From contig CAJUAW010000006.1 in NCBI GenBank assembly GCA_910584605.1, positions 1 to 38,131 of the forward strand: a stretch of 38,131 nt of DNA. The letters run 5' to 3'. The notes under the pieces were generated by a model. The model made no database searches. It had not been told where the DNA came from and worked only from the letters and a program-made list of their open reading frames with translations. Numbering within the stretch: position 1 is the first letter of the stretch; each line of letters opens with the position of its first letter. The position numbers and the translations under genes are program-made. Shown here piece by piece: positions 7,239 through 14,373 of the stretch. This DNA comes from an uncultured Oscillospiraceae bacterium. Lineage in GTDB: Bacteria > Bacillota_A > Clostridia > Oscillospirales > Oscillospiraceae.

Positions 7239-8183
7239 ATGTCTGCAAAAATCCTTGTTTCTACCGAGAATATGTCCTATGCTGACTGGCTGGAGTATCG
7301 GAAGCAGGGCATCGGCGGCTCGGACGCTTCTGTGGTCTGTGGCATCAACCGCTATAAATCCTCTGTGGAGCTGTGGCTGGATAAGACGGGTCAGCTCCCG
7401 TCCCAAAAGACTGGGGAAGCTGCCTACTGGGGGACGCAGCTTGAACCGTTCGTCCGGGCTGAGTTCACCAAGCGCACCGGAATTGAGGTCAGCCACAAGA
7501 GTGAATTGCTCCAGAGCGAGGAATATCCCTTCATGCTGGCAAATCTGGACGGTATCTGTGAAGTCCCGGATTATGGCACCTATATTTTCGAGGCTAAGAC
7601 AGCCTCCGCTTACAAGGCTGGGGAATGGGAAGATACGATTCCTGACGAGTATATGTGCCAGATTCAGCACTACATGGCGGTGACTGGCTATGCCGGGGCC
7701 TATATCGCCGTTCTCATTGGCGGCAATACCTTCCGCTGGAAGTTCGTGGAACGGGACGAGGAATTGATTTCTATGCTCATTGAGCTGGAAACCGATTTCT
7801 GGAATCATGTGCAGGATTGCACACCCCCGCCGCTGGATGGCTCCAATGCAACCGCCAAATTCCTTGCTGACCGCTTTCATGACAGTATCCCCAAGTCTCA
7901 CATCGCCCTGCCGGACATCGCCGCTGATCTTCTTTCGCAGTACGATGAAGCCTGTGCACAGTTGGAGATTGTCACAGAGCGAAAGCAGAAGGCCGAAAAT
8001 CTGCTGAAGGAGATGCTGGGTGAGAACGAGGTAGGGACTGCCGGAGGTCGTATCGTGACTTGGAAGAGCGTGGCCCAGGAGCGGCTTGACAGCAAGACCT
8101 TAAAAGCCGAGCATCCCACTCTCTATAAGAAGTACATCAACAAGACATCGTACCGCCGCTTTACCATCAAGTCGGCAAGCTGA
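7239..8183 (+). CDS. YqaJ-type viral recombinase / PD-(D/E)XK exonuclease
   Basis: A 314-aa protein with the YqaJ domain. Visible motifs are the N-terminal GIGGSDASVVCGINRYKS (about 23-40), then LDGI with the metal-binding Asp (about 105), FEAKTAS (about 117-123, the E-x-K of the PD-(D/E)XK nuclease core) and the QIQHYMAVTGY helix (about 142-152). Members resemble lambda exonuclease and resect double-stranded DNA ends for single-strand annealing recombination in phages and mobile elements. The C-terminal third is helical, with a possible coiled coil. Its usual partner is a RecT/Bet annealing protein; no clear RecT is next to it, which makes the following four-cysteine protein a candidate partner. 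ATG follows AAAGGAGGG, 15 bases after the DUF932 stop. Confidence 0.9.
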   Translation: MSAKILVSTENMSYADWLEYRKQGIGGSDASVVCGINRYKSSVELWLDKTGQLPSQKTGEAAYWGTQLEPFVRAEFTKRTGIEVSHKSELLQSEEYPFMLANLDGICEVPDYGTYIFEAKTASAYKAGEWEDTIPDEYMCQIQHYMAVTGYAGAYIAVLIGGNTFRWKFVERDEELISMLIELETDFWNHVQDCTPPPLDGSNATAKFLADRFHDSIPKSHIALPDIAADLLSQYDEACAQLEIVTERKQKAENLLKEMLGENEVGTAGGRIVTWKSVAQERLDSKTLKAEHPTLYKKYINKTSYRRFTIKSAS

Positions 8184-8196
8184 ATGGAGGTCAATC

Positions 8197-8985
8197 ATGG
8201 ATAACGCAAGACTCAAAGGCCGTATGAGCGGCAAGGTGCAGGAGTTGCAGCAGCCCACTGGAAATCAGGCTATCACTGTTACCTCTGCGCCGGAAAACTC
8301 TTTGGCCCCGGTGGATTCCACCTATCTGGCCCTGACCAGCAACGCCCTGGACATCATCCGGGCTAACTTGAAGAGCCAGCCGCTGACCCTCGACCTGTTT
8401 GATGTGGTCAAATCTCCGTCCGGTGGGGCTACGGTGTTTGAGGTGCCGGGGCTGGCGGGAAACGAAGCCGCCATGGAACTGACGGGCATTGTGCTGGACT
8501 ACACCACGCCCCGGGCCTATTGGGATACGCCCGATCCGGTGGAGGGTACGCCGCCTGTTTGTATGAGCCAGAACAGCATCATTTCCCACGATGGGAAAGC
8601 CTGTGCGCACTGTCCCTACAATGACTTCGGTTCCAAGGACGGGGACAGCAACGCCAAAGCGTGTAAGGAATCGGTGCTCCTGTTCCTTCTGCGGCCCAAC
8701 AGCATTATCCCTCTGCTGGTGCGTGTCCCCGTGACCAGCAAACCCCGTTTCCTGAAGTATTCCACCCGCCTCCTGAGCACCCTGACGCCGATCTCCAGCG
8801 TGGTCACGAAGATCACCTTGGAGAAGGCCACCAGCAAACAGGGCAAGCCCTACGCCCTGTTCAACTTCCAGACGGTCAGCACTCTCAGCCCGGAGGAAAC
8901 GGCCCAGGCGAAGGCGTTCGGTCGGCAGTTCATGGAGATCGTGAACGCTGCCCAGATGGTGCCGGAACTGGCACAGGCCAGCTAA
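8197..8985 (+). CDS. Unknown four-cysteine protein next to YqaJ (262 aa)
   Basis: I do not recognise the family with certainty. The protein has a low-complexity N-terminus (1-40), an alpha/beta centre and four cysteines in the pattern C122-x13-C136-x2-C139-x16-C156 (in VCMSQN, ACAHCPY and AKACKE), suggesting one zinc or iron-sulfur site. The segment IIPLLVRVPVTSKPRFLKYSTRLL and a following FNFQTVSTL stretch look like beta strands of an OB-like or annealing-type fold, but that is a guess. Genes in this position beside YqaJ usually supply single-strand DNA annealing or binding activity, so such a role is inferred from context. Start ATG has GGAGG 7 bases upstream. Confidence 0.75.
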   Translation: MDNARLKGRMSGKVQELQQPTGNQAITVTSAPENSLAPVDSTYLALTSNALDIIRANLKSQPLTLDLFDVVKSPSGGATVFEVPGLAGNEAAMELTGIVLDYTTPRAYWDTPDPVEGTPPVCMSQNSIISHDGKACAHCPYNDFGSKDGDSNAKACKESVLLFLLRPNSIIPLLVRVPVTSKPRFLKYSTRLLSTLTPISSVVTKITLEKATSKQGKPYALFNFQTVSTLSPEETAQAKAFGRQFMEIVNAAQMVPELAQAS

Positions 8986-9007
8986 GAATGGGGAAGGGAG
9001 AGTTGCT

Positions 9008-9379
9008 ATGCGTGTCTTAGTAGTTGAACCTGAGCAGAGGCCGGAAGAGAAGGAAATCGACGATTCTCTGAACTCTATGCAGGGTATCGTGGGTGGGTTA
9101 ATTCAACCCATTTACTTGGAGAACTCTGTCGTGCTGGTCTGCAATGACGAGGGCAAATTGCTGGACCTTCCGGCAAACCGTGGGCTGCGGGACAAGAACG
9201 GGCAGTTATGTGATATTGTGTGCGGTACGTTCTTCCTGTGCAACGCTCCGCCGGACAGTGACCACTTTACCAGTCTGACCTCGGAGCAGATTGAGCAGTA
9301 CCGGGAACAATTCTACACCCCGGAGATGTTCTGGGGCATGGATGGCCGTATCGTCTGCCTGCCGCTGGAGGTGGATTAA
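9008..9379 (+). CDS. DUF3846 domain protein
   Basis: A 123-aa protein that resembles DUF3846: it starts MRVLVVEPEQRPEEKEID, continues with LNSMQGIVGGLIQPIYLENSVVLVCNDEGKLLDLPANRGL, and has a later DIVCGTFFLC motif. The family is small, found on phages, plasmids and conjugative elements of Firmicutes, and of unknown function. It is the last gene of the run that begins at 6288; a terminator hairpin (9394-9432) follows directly. GGGAGAG precedes the ATG by a normal distance. Confidence 0.85.
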   Translation: MRVLVVEPEQRPEEKEIDDSLNSMQGIVGGLIQPIYLENSVVLVCNDEGKLLDLPANRGLRDKNGQLCDIVCGTFFLCNAPPDSDHFTSLTSEQIEQYREQFYTPEMFWGMDGRIVCLPLEVD

Positions 9380-9393
9380 GCAAACCTATCTTT

Positions 9394-9432
9394 GAGGGAA
9401 TCCCTTGTGCCGCAAAGGGTTCCCTCTATTTT
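9394..9432 (+). terminator. Rho-independent terminator after the DUF3846 gene
   Basis: GAGGGAATCCCTT (9394-9406) pairs with AAAGGGTTCCCTC (9414-9426) around a 7-base loop, with one mismatch in the stem, and is followed by TATTTT. It separates the DUF932-YqaJ run from the sigma-like gene, which starts 24 bases later. Confidence 0.8.
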
Positions 9433-9455
9433 ACTAACTGATTGGAGTGATAAAC

Positions 9456-9968
9456 ATGAGGGCCTTGCGCCCTATGACACAGGAGGAACGGGAGTTTGCG
9501 GAGCAACACCACGATATGGTCATTGATTACCTTCGCTGCAAACGTCTCCCGATGGATGATTTTTATGACATCATAATCTTTGGTTATCTCTCCGCTGTGC
9601 AGCAGTATTTCCGCAATCCTCCTGCCGGAGTAGCGTTCAAGGCTATGGCGTTCCGGGCTATGAAGGATTCCGTTCTTCGGGAGGGTGAGTATCATGCCCG
9701 TGCGAAACGTTGCGGCGTGACTGTGGGGCTGGCTGATGCCGGCAGTCCGCTTACAGACCCCAGGCAAGATACCGAGCGGCAAATTGAGGGCAAGGTCCTT
9801 CTGGAACAGGTCGCAAGTATGGCTACGCCAAGGGAAGTGAAAATCATTCGGCTCCTGGTGGATGGCTTTGCGCTTCGTGAGGCCGCACGGTTTCTGAAGA
9901 TTCCAAGAGCCACCGCCGTTAGCTGTATGAATGACTTCTGCTGCCGGGCCAGAGCCGCTATCGGCTGA
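9456..9968 (+). CDS. Sigma-70-like regulator of the mobile element
   Basis: A 170-aa protein with an N-terminal sigma region 2-like part (MTQEEREFAEQHHDMVIDYL, then DDFYDIIIFGYLSAVQQY, about residues 7-55) and a C-terminal region 4-like helix-turn-helix (REVKIIRLLVDGFALREAARFLKI followed by the recognition helix RATAVSCMNDFC, about 125-165). Small sigma-like proteins of this kind are common on clostridial conjugative elements, where they are thought to switch on element genes. The ATG at 9456 has GGAG at correct spacing; the in-frame GTG at 9447 overlaps that site and is rejected. It is the last gene of the element before the dpaA junction, a position often held by excision or integration functions. 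Confidence 0.8.
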   Translation: MRALRPMTQEEREFAEQHHDMVIDYLRCKRLPMDDFYDIIIFGYLSAVQQYFRNPPAGVAFKAMAFRAMKDSVLREGEYHARAKRCGVTVGLADAGSPLTDPRQDTERQIEGKVLLEQVASMATPREVKIIRLLVDGFALREAARFLKIPRATAVSCMNDFCCRARAAIG

Positions 9969-9978
9969 GAGTTTGATT

Positions 9979-10491
9979 ATGCAAAAACTGTGTCCCATCG
10001 CTAATGCGCTCCCCACAGCAGAGGGGGCCGTTCAGCTGGCTATGGAGCATCTGCCCATCACCATCCACGGCTCCAAGGTGCTGGTCATCGGCTTTGGCCG
10101 GGTGGGACGGCTCACCGCCCAGCGTTTTCAGGCCCTGGGCGCCCGGGTGAGCGTGGCCGCCCGGAAATACGACCAGCTGGCCTGGGCCCAGGCCATGGGC
10201 TTTGGAGCCGAGCACCTCGCCCAGCTCCAGGGGTGGCTGTGCGGCTACGACCTGATTGTCAACACGGTCCCCGCCCAGGTCCTGGGCCGGGAGGAGCTGG
10301 AAGACCTGAAGCCCGACTGCCTGATCCTGGATCTGGCCTCCAAGCCCGGCGGGGTGGATCTGGCCGCCGCCGGCAGCCTGGGACTCACCGTCATCTGGGC
10401 TCTGGCCCTGCCGGGGAAGACCGCGCCGGTCACCGCCGGGGCCGCCATCCGAAGCACCATCTACAACATGCTGCGGGAAATTGGATGCTAA
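9979..10491 (+). pseudogene. dpaA: 5'-truncated dpaA (spoVFA), dipicolinate synthase subunit A
   Basis: From about codon 8 (NALPTAEGAV) the frame reads as the C-terminal half of dipicolinate synthase subunit A: TIHGSKVLVIGFGRVG with the Rossmann GxGxxG, then VAARK, LIVNTVPAQVLG, LILDLASKPGG and ALPGKTAPVTAG. About 125 N-terminal residues of the roughly 295-residue family are missing, that is, the whole substrate domain. The only start is ATG at 9979, with a poor ribosome site; the first few residues (MQKLCPIA) may be element-derived. DpaA and DpaB together oxidise the lysine-pathway intermediate to dipicolinate for spore cores. The break coincides with the end of the mobile element and the rise in GC, so the 5' part should lie beyond the other end of the element. 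Excision could restore the gene. Confidence 0.85.
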
Positions 10492-10547
10492 CGGCGCAGC
10501 CGGGCCTCAACCGGCGGATGCGTCAAAAAACGAAAGGAAGATCATCA

Positions 10548-11126
10548 TTGGAAGACAAAACCATCGGATTTGCGGTATGCGGGTCCTTTTGCACTCACGC
10601 CAAAGCGATGGAGGCGCTGGAGCAGGTCAAGGCCCGGTTTCAGCGGGTGGTGCCCATCGTCTCTGAGACGGCGGCGGACACCGACACCCGCTTTGGCACA
10701 GCCCACGACCTGATGCGGGAGATGGAGCGCATCTGCGACCACCGGGTCATCCGCACCGTGAAGGGGGCGGAGCCCATCGGTCCTCAGAAGCTGCTGGACC
10801 TGCTGATCATCGCCCCCTGCACGGGCAACACCCTGGGCAAGCTGGCGGCAGGGGTGACCGACACCAGCGTCACCATGGCGGCCAAGGCCCACCTGCGCAA
10901 CTGCCGCCCCCTGCTCATCGCCCCCTCCACCAACGACGGCCTGTCCGCCTCGGCAGCCAGCATCGGCGCGCTGCTGCCCCGGAAGTACATCTACTTCGTC
11001 CCCTTCGGGCAGGACGACTTTGAGAAAAAGCCCACCTCCCTGGTGGCCGACTTCTCCCAGGTGGCCGACGCCGCCCAGGCGGCCCTGGAGGGCTGTCAGC
11101 TCCAGCCTCTGCTGCTGCGGGCATGA
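10548..11126 (+). CDS. dpaB: Dipicolinate synthase subunit B
   Basis: A 192-aa flavoprotein-type subunit of dipicolinate synthase (SpoVFB). Family features are IGFAVCGSFCTHAKAM at the N-terminus, a central LDLLIIAPCTGNTLGKLAAGVTDTSVTMAAKAHLRN, then PLLIAPSTNDGL and the C-terminal RKYIYFVPFGQDD. It acts in the mother cell during late sporulation, making the dipicolinate that is imported into the forespore. The start is TTG at 10548, preceded by AAAGGAAG seven bases away; upstream in-frame codons lack a ribosome site. It is 56 bases behind the truncated dpaA, and with the element in place it is separated from the normal dpaA promoter. A terminator follows at 11138. Confidence 0.92.
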   Translation: MEDKTIGFAVCGSFCTHAKAMEALEQVKARFQRVVPIVSETAADTDTRFGTAHDLMREMERICDHRVIRTVKGAEPIGPQKLLDLLIIAPCTGNTLGKLAAGVTDTSVTMAAKAHLRNCRPLLIAPSTNDGLSASAASIGALLPRKYIYFVPFGQDDFEKKPTSLVADFSQVADAAQAALEGCQLQPLLLRA

Positions 11127-11137
11127 GCATTCCATGC

Positions 11138-11172
11138 AAAAAGCAGGCCATCTATGGGATGGCCTGCTTTTC
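11138..11172. terminator. Bidirectional terminator between dpaB and the RHH gene
   Basis: AAAAGCAGGCCAT pairs with ATGGCCTGCTTTT around a short loop, with A and T runs on both sides, so it can stop transcripts from both dpaB (plus) and the convergent ribbon-helix-helix gene (minus), whose stop codon lies at 11173-11175. Confidence 0.9.
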
Positions 11173-11340
11173 CTAACCTTGTATATTCTTTTTATGAAGC
11201 GCGTTAAGAGAAAGCTCTCCAGCCAATTTGAACAAAGCATCTGCGGCAACCTGTTCTACAGAAAGACCTCCTGCATTCTTGCCTACACTCTGATAAAACT
11301 GATACACCGCGTCATCCAAACTGATGGTAATTTTTTTCAT
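11173..11340 (-). CDS. Small ribbon-helix-helix type regulator (55 aa)
   Basis: A 55-aa protein beginning MKKITISLDDAVYQFYQSVG: an N-terminal beta strand of alternating residues followed by two helices, the pattern of Arc/MetJ-type ribbon-helix-helix DNA-binding proteins and antitoxins. ATG at 11340 is preceded by GAGGTGATTGAG. A longer frame upstream (to 11403) reads through the promoter and is rejected. It diverges from an XRE-type gene (11443), and two matching operator-like sites lie between them. No toxin-like partner is adjacent on the same strand, so an autoregulatory transcription factor is as likely as an orphan antitoxin. Confidence 0.65.
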   Translation of the reverse strand: MKKITISLDDAVYQFYQSVGKNAGGLSVEQVAADALFKLAGELSLNALHKKNIQG

Positions 11341-11360
11341 CTCAATCACCTCAATGCAGC

Positions 11361-11408
11361 AGTATATCATATTTTTGTGTATTACGCAAGTGCGTATACG
11401 CAAATGCG
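11361..11408 (-). promoter_or_regulatory. Promoter with twin CGCA-NN-TGCG operators
   Basis: On the minus strand TTGCGT (complement of 11384-11389), 17 bases, TATACT (complement of 11361-11366) form a promoter for the ribbon-helix-helix gene. Two near-identical palindromic sites, CGCAAGTGCG (11385-11394) and CGCAAATGCG (11399-11408), sit 14 bp apart; the first overlaps the -35 box. Such spacing suits binding by a small dimeric repressor encoded by one of the two flanking genes. Confidence 0.65.
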
Positions 11409-11442
11409 ATAATTTGAATACTATATCCTTGAGGTGGTCAAT

Positions 11443-11685
11443 TTGTCTGTCAAGGATGCAGTTGCGGCCCGTTTCATGGATTTGTGCAAAACGCGTAGGA
11501 TCAAAGCAAACGAGCTCGCCACATTATCCGGTGTCACACCGTCAACGGTCTATAGTATGCTGGACAGCAGACGGAGAGATGTGTCTATTGTTACCATCAA
11601 AAAGCTCTGTGACGGTTTGGACATCACCCTGGGAGAGTTCTTTTCCACCCCGGCTTTTGACAGCCTAGAGCAGGAACTTCAATAG
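11443..11685 (+). CDS. XRE/Cro-type helix-turn-helix regulator (80 aa)
   Basis: An 80-aa single-domain HTH protein: RFMDLCKTRRIKANELATLSGVTPSTVYSMLD contains the classical helix-turn-helix (ANELATLSGVTPSTVYSML, about 22-40), followed by VSIVTIKKLCDGLDITLGEFF, the usual third part of Cro/C1 domains. The TTG at 11443 is 7 bases from GAGGTGG; the GTG at 11434 is inside that ribosome site. It is transcribed away from the RHH gene and the two may jointly use the twin operators at 11385-11408. Its 3' end shares a bidirectional terminator with the transketolase genes. Targets are unknown. Confidence 0.8.
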   Translation: MSVKDAVAARFMDLCKTRRIKANELATLSGVTPSTVYSMLDSRRRDVSIVTIKKLCDGLDITLGEFFSTPAFDSLEQELQ

Positions 11686-11702
11686 GACCTTTTGGAAGAA
11701 AA

Positions 11703-11740
11703 CCGCCCCGCCTGTCTGTGCGACAAGCGGAGCGTTTTTT
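11703..11740. terminator. Bidirectional terminator between the XRE gene and transketolase
   Basis: CCGCCTGTC (11708-11716) pairs with GACAAGCGG (11722-11730) with one G-T pair; T runs follow on the plus strand (TTTTTT at 11735) and on the minus strand (GGTTTTC). Confidence 0.8.
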
Positions 11741-11743
11741 CTG

Positions 11744-12685
11744 TTACTTCCCGCAAAAATCCTTCGCGACCTCGACGATGTGCTCTGCGGACAGCCCGAA
11801 CTGCTTGAGCAGAGCGGCGGCGGGGCCGGAGTGGCCGAACTCGTCGTTGACACCGATGCGGCGCACGGGGGTGGGGCACTTCTCGGCCAGCAGGGCGCAA
11901 ACCGCCTCGCCCAAACCGCCGATGACCGAGTGCTCCTCGCAGGTAATCACCTTGCCGCACTCCTGAGCGGCCTTGAGGACCAGCTCCTCGTCCAGGGGCT
12001 TGATGGTACACAGGTTAATCACCCGGGCGGAGATGCCGGCCTCAGCCAGGGTCTTGCCCGCTTCGATTGCCTCGCTGACCATCAGGCCGTTGGCGATGAT
12101 GACCACGTCGCTGCCCTCCTGGAGGACCTCGCCCTTGCCGATTTCAAACTGAAAGTTGGCCTCGTCGTGGAACACGGGCACGGCCAGACGGCCAAAGCGC
12201 AGGTAGACGGGGCCTTTATACTCATAGGCGGCTTTCACTGCGGCCCGGGCCTCCACGTCGTCAGCGGGGGACATGACCACCATGCCGGGGATGGAGCGCA
12301 TCAGGGCAAAATCCTCGCAGCACTGGTGGGAGGCTCCGTCCTCGCCCACGGAGATGCCGCCGTGGGTGGCCCCGATCTTCACATTGAGATGGGGGTAGCC
12401 AATGGAGTTGCGCACCTGCTCAAAGGCCCGCCCGGCGGCAAACATGGCAAAGCTGGAGGCGAAGGGCACCAGCCCCATGGCGGCGGCTCCGGCGGCCACG
12501 GCGATCATGTTGCCCTCGGCGATGCCGCAGTTGAAGTGCCGCTCGGGGAAGGCTTTTTTGAAGGTACCCGTCTTGGTGGCTCCCGCCAGATCGGCGTCGA
12601 AGACGATCAGGTCGTCGTGCTCCTTGCCCAGCTCAGTCAGAGCCGCGCCGTAGCTGTCCCGGGTCGCGATCTTTTTCAGTTCCAT
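11744..12685 (-). CDS. Transketolase, C-terminal subunit
   Basis: A 313-aa protein with the pyrimidine-binding and C-terminal domains of transketolase. The catalytic glutamate lies in HFNCGIAEGNM, followed by the AAGAAAMGLVPFASSFAMFAAGRAFEQVRN and GEDGASHQCCEDFALMRSIPGMVVMSPAD signatures. It works with the N-terminal subunit encoded just upstream to transfer two-carbon units in the pentose phosphate pathway; split transketolases are usual in clostridia. Its ATG lies two bases after the stop of the N-terminal gene and its Shine-Dalgarno (GGAGG) is within that gene's last codons, so translation is coupled. A terminator follows. Confidence 0.95.
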   Translation of the reverse strand: MELKKIATRDSYGAALTELGKEHDDLIVFDADLAGATKTGTFKKAFPERHFNCGIAEGNMIAVAAGAAAMGLVPFASSFAMFAAGRAFEQVRNSIGYPHLNVKIGATHGGISVGEDGASHQCCEDFALMRSIPGMVVMSPADDVEARAAVKAAYEYKGPVYLRFGRLAVPVFHDEANFQFEIGKGEVLQEGSDVVIIANGLMVSEAIEAGKTLAEAGISARVINLCTIKPLDEELVLKAAQECGKVITCEEHSVIGGLGEAVCALLAEKCPTPVRRIGVNDEFGHSGPAAALLKQFGLSAEHIVEVAKDFCGK

Positions 12686-12686
12686 C

Positions 12687-13532
12687 TTACATCGCCTCCA
12701 CTTCCGCCAGCTGAGCCTTCAGCTCAGCCATGGCCTTCTCATATTCCTCGTCGTTGGGGGCCTTGCCGTGCCAGCCGGCCTGGTTCTCCATATAGCTGAC
12801 GCCCTTGCCCTTGGTGGTCTTCATCACGATGGCGGTGGGAGCGCCCTTCGTCTCCCGAGCCTGGGCGAAGGCGGACTCGATCTGGTCGAAGTCGTGGCCG
12901 TCGATCTCCACCACATTCCAGCCGAAGGCTTTCAGCTTTTCAGGGATGGGATAGGGGCTCATGACCTTGTCGATGGGGCCGTCGATTTGCAGGCCGTTGT
13001 TGTCGATGACGGCGCACAGGTTGTCCAGCCCATAGTGGTGGGCCAGCATGAAGGCCTCCCACACCTGACCCTCCTGGATCTCGCCGTCGCCCAGCAGGGC
13101 GTAGATCCGGCAGGTTTTTCCCTGGTGCTTGGCGGCCAGCGCCATACCGGCGGCCACAGAGATGCCCTGGCCCAGGGAGCCGGTGGACATGTCCACGCCG
13201 GGGACGGTGTTCATGTTGGGGTGGCCCTGGAGGTAGCTGTCGATGTGGCGCAGGGTGGGCAGATCGTCCACGGGGAAGAAGCCCCGCTCCGCCAGAGCGG
13301 CGTACAGCCCCGGCGCGGTGTGGCCCTTGGACAGAACGAAGCGGTCCCGGTCCTCCTTTTTGGGGGCCTTGGGGTCGACATTCATCTCCTTGAAGTAGAG
13401 GTAGGTAAACACGTCGGCGGCGGACAGGCTGCCGCCGGGATGTCCGGCCTTGGCCCCATGGGTCCCCTCGATGACGCCCATGCGCACCTTGCAGGCCGTG
13501 GCCATCAGCTGCTTTTTCTCACTGGCTGTCAT
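12687..13532 (-). CDS. Transketolase, N-terminal (thiamine diphosphate-binding) subunit
   Basis: A 281-aa protein with the diphosphate-binding domain of transketolase. It has AGHPGGSLSAADV near the N-terminus, SKGHTAPGLYAAL, HPNMNTVPGVDMSTGSLGQG, and the thiamine motif GDGEIQEGQVWEAF running to DNN (GDG-x(26)-NN). It pairs with the C-terminal subunit encoded directly downstream to form the active enzyme of the non-oxidative pentose phosphate pathway. ATG at 13532 has AAGGAG at good spacing. The 160 bases upstream hold no gene. Confidence 0.95.
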   Translation of the reverse strand: MTASEKKQLMATACKVRMGVIEGTHGAKAGHPGGSLSAADVFTYLYFKEMNVDPKAPKKEDRDRFVLSKGHTAPGLYAALAERGFFPVDDLPTLRHIDSYLQGHPNMNTVPGVDMSTGSLGQGISVAAGMALAAKHQGKTCRIYALLGDGEIQEGQVWEAFMLAHHYGLDNLCAVIDNNGLQIDGPIDKVMSPYPIPEKLKAFGWNVVEIDGHDFDQIESAFAQARETKGAPTAIVMKTTKGKGVSYMENQAGWHGKAPNDEEYEKAMAELKAQLAEVEAM

Positions 13533-13655
13533 AATGCTCTCCTTCTATCAGAAAAATTTCTTGGTTTTGCTGCCTTTCATTATAAAACAGCCGCCTGGAA
13601 AATACAAGGGGAAGCAGGTTCAAAATGGTTGGCATTTGGTTGGATAAATAGCGGA

Positions 13656-13679
13656 AGCGGGCCGGTTTCCCGGCCCGCT
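13656..13679 (-). terminator. Hairpin after the anti-sigma-like gene
   Basis: AGCGGGCCGG (13656-13665) and its complement (13670-13679) form a 10-bp GC stem, 17 bases after the stop of the gene at 13696. The downstream sequence on the minus strand is only weakly T-rich, so termination is likely but not certain. Confidence 0.6.
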
Positions 13680-13695
13680 GTGTATAAAGCTGTGT

Positions 13696-14373
13696 TCAAT
13701 CGTTTCCCGTCACCGCGTAAATACCCACGGTCACCTCCGCGTCCGGGTCGGTGTTTTCGTTGACATTCACGCTCGTAAAAACCTCGCTAAACGCGCCGCC
13801 CTCGAATATCTGGGCGCCCAAGCTGTCATCCTGGTCCTCGCTGGTGGTGGTCACGCCGCCGAACCAGTTGTAGGTACCGTCCTCCTCCAGCTTGCCCACG
13901 TCCGCCGTCATCGTCCAATTGTCGATGGTCCCGTCCACGGTCACGCTGATCTTGCTGCCCTCGGCCGCGTCCTCATAGACATAGTGTTGGTCCTGGGCCA
14001 GCGCGTCGGTGATATCGGCCACATCTTTGCCGTTCACCATCAGGACAGCCCGGCCGTCCCGGTTCTCCAGCCGTGCTTCGGGGACGGAAATCACAGACAC
14101 CTTTTCCCCTTCCTCCGTGGTCAAATCCATCCGGTACTGGTCCACCTGAACGGCGTTCCGAAGGGTGAGCCAAAACTCCTGGGCGGCTTCCGGGTTAGCG
14201 GCGGACACCCCCATCACCATCATAGCCACGGCGGCGGCAGCAATCAGGGCGGTGCGCAGGGGACGGAAATGCTTCTTATTGGTCTTCTCAGTCATGGCGA
14301 TAATCTCCTCAATTTTATCCTCGGGAGCGCTCAGCTCCCGGCACGCTTCACGGTACAGTTTTGGGTCGAACAT
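13696..14373 (-). CDS. Membrane-anchored protein, likely anti-sigma partner
   Basis: A 225-aa protein with a cytoplasmic N-terminus (1-38, with the helical LSAPEDKIEEIIAMTEK), one membrane segment (about 42-58, ALIAAAAVAMMVMGVSA) and an extracellular domain rich in acidic residues and beta strands. Its start overlaps the end of the ECF sigma gene by 26 bases, which is the classic arrangement for a sigma/anti-sigma pair. No zinc anti-sigma motif (HxxxCxxC) is present, so it would be of an unusual type. GGAGG lies upstream of the ATG at 14373. It could instead be a sensor or effector whose expression is tied to the sigma factor. Confidence 0.75.
   Translation of the reverse strand: MFDPKLYREACRELSAPEDKIEEIIAMTEKTNKKHFRPLRTALIAAAAVAMMVMGVSAANPEAAQEFWLTLRNAVQVDQYRMDLTTEEGEKVSVISVPEARLENRDGRAVLMVNGKDVADITDALAQDQHYVYEDAAEGSKISVTVDGTIDNWTMTADVGKLEEDGTYNWFGGVTTTSEDQDDSLGAQIFEGGAFSEVFTSVNVNENTDPDAEVTVGIYAVTGND

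Larger units (their letters stand above)
1..9985. mobile_element. Right part of an integrative/conjugative-type element inserted in dpaA
   Basis: The first ten kilobases are compositionally different (more AT-rich by eye) from the GC-rich chromosome to the right. They carry genes typical of clostridial integrative elements and phages: DUF932, YqaJ, DUF3846 and a small sigma-70-like protein. On the right the element stops between the end of the sigma-like gene (9968) and the first recognisable DpaA codons (about 10003). There the dpaA reading frame starts abruptly in mid protein. The left end lies outside the window and no integrase, relaxase or attachment repeat is visible, so the class of element and the exact end are unknown. 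The insertion into dpaA is inferred from the truncated gene. Confidence 0.75.

Noticed and set aside
6261..7901. 546-aa frame on the minus strand opposite DUF932 and YqaJ
   Set aside because: Shadow of two real genes; no ribosome site and no recognisable domain, while both plus-strand genes have family motifs.
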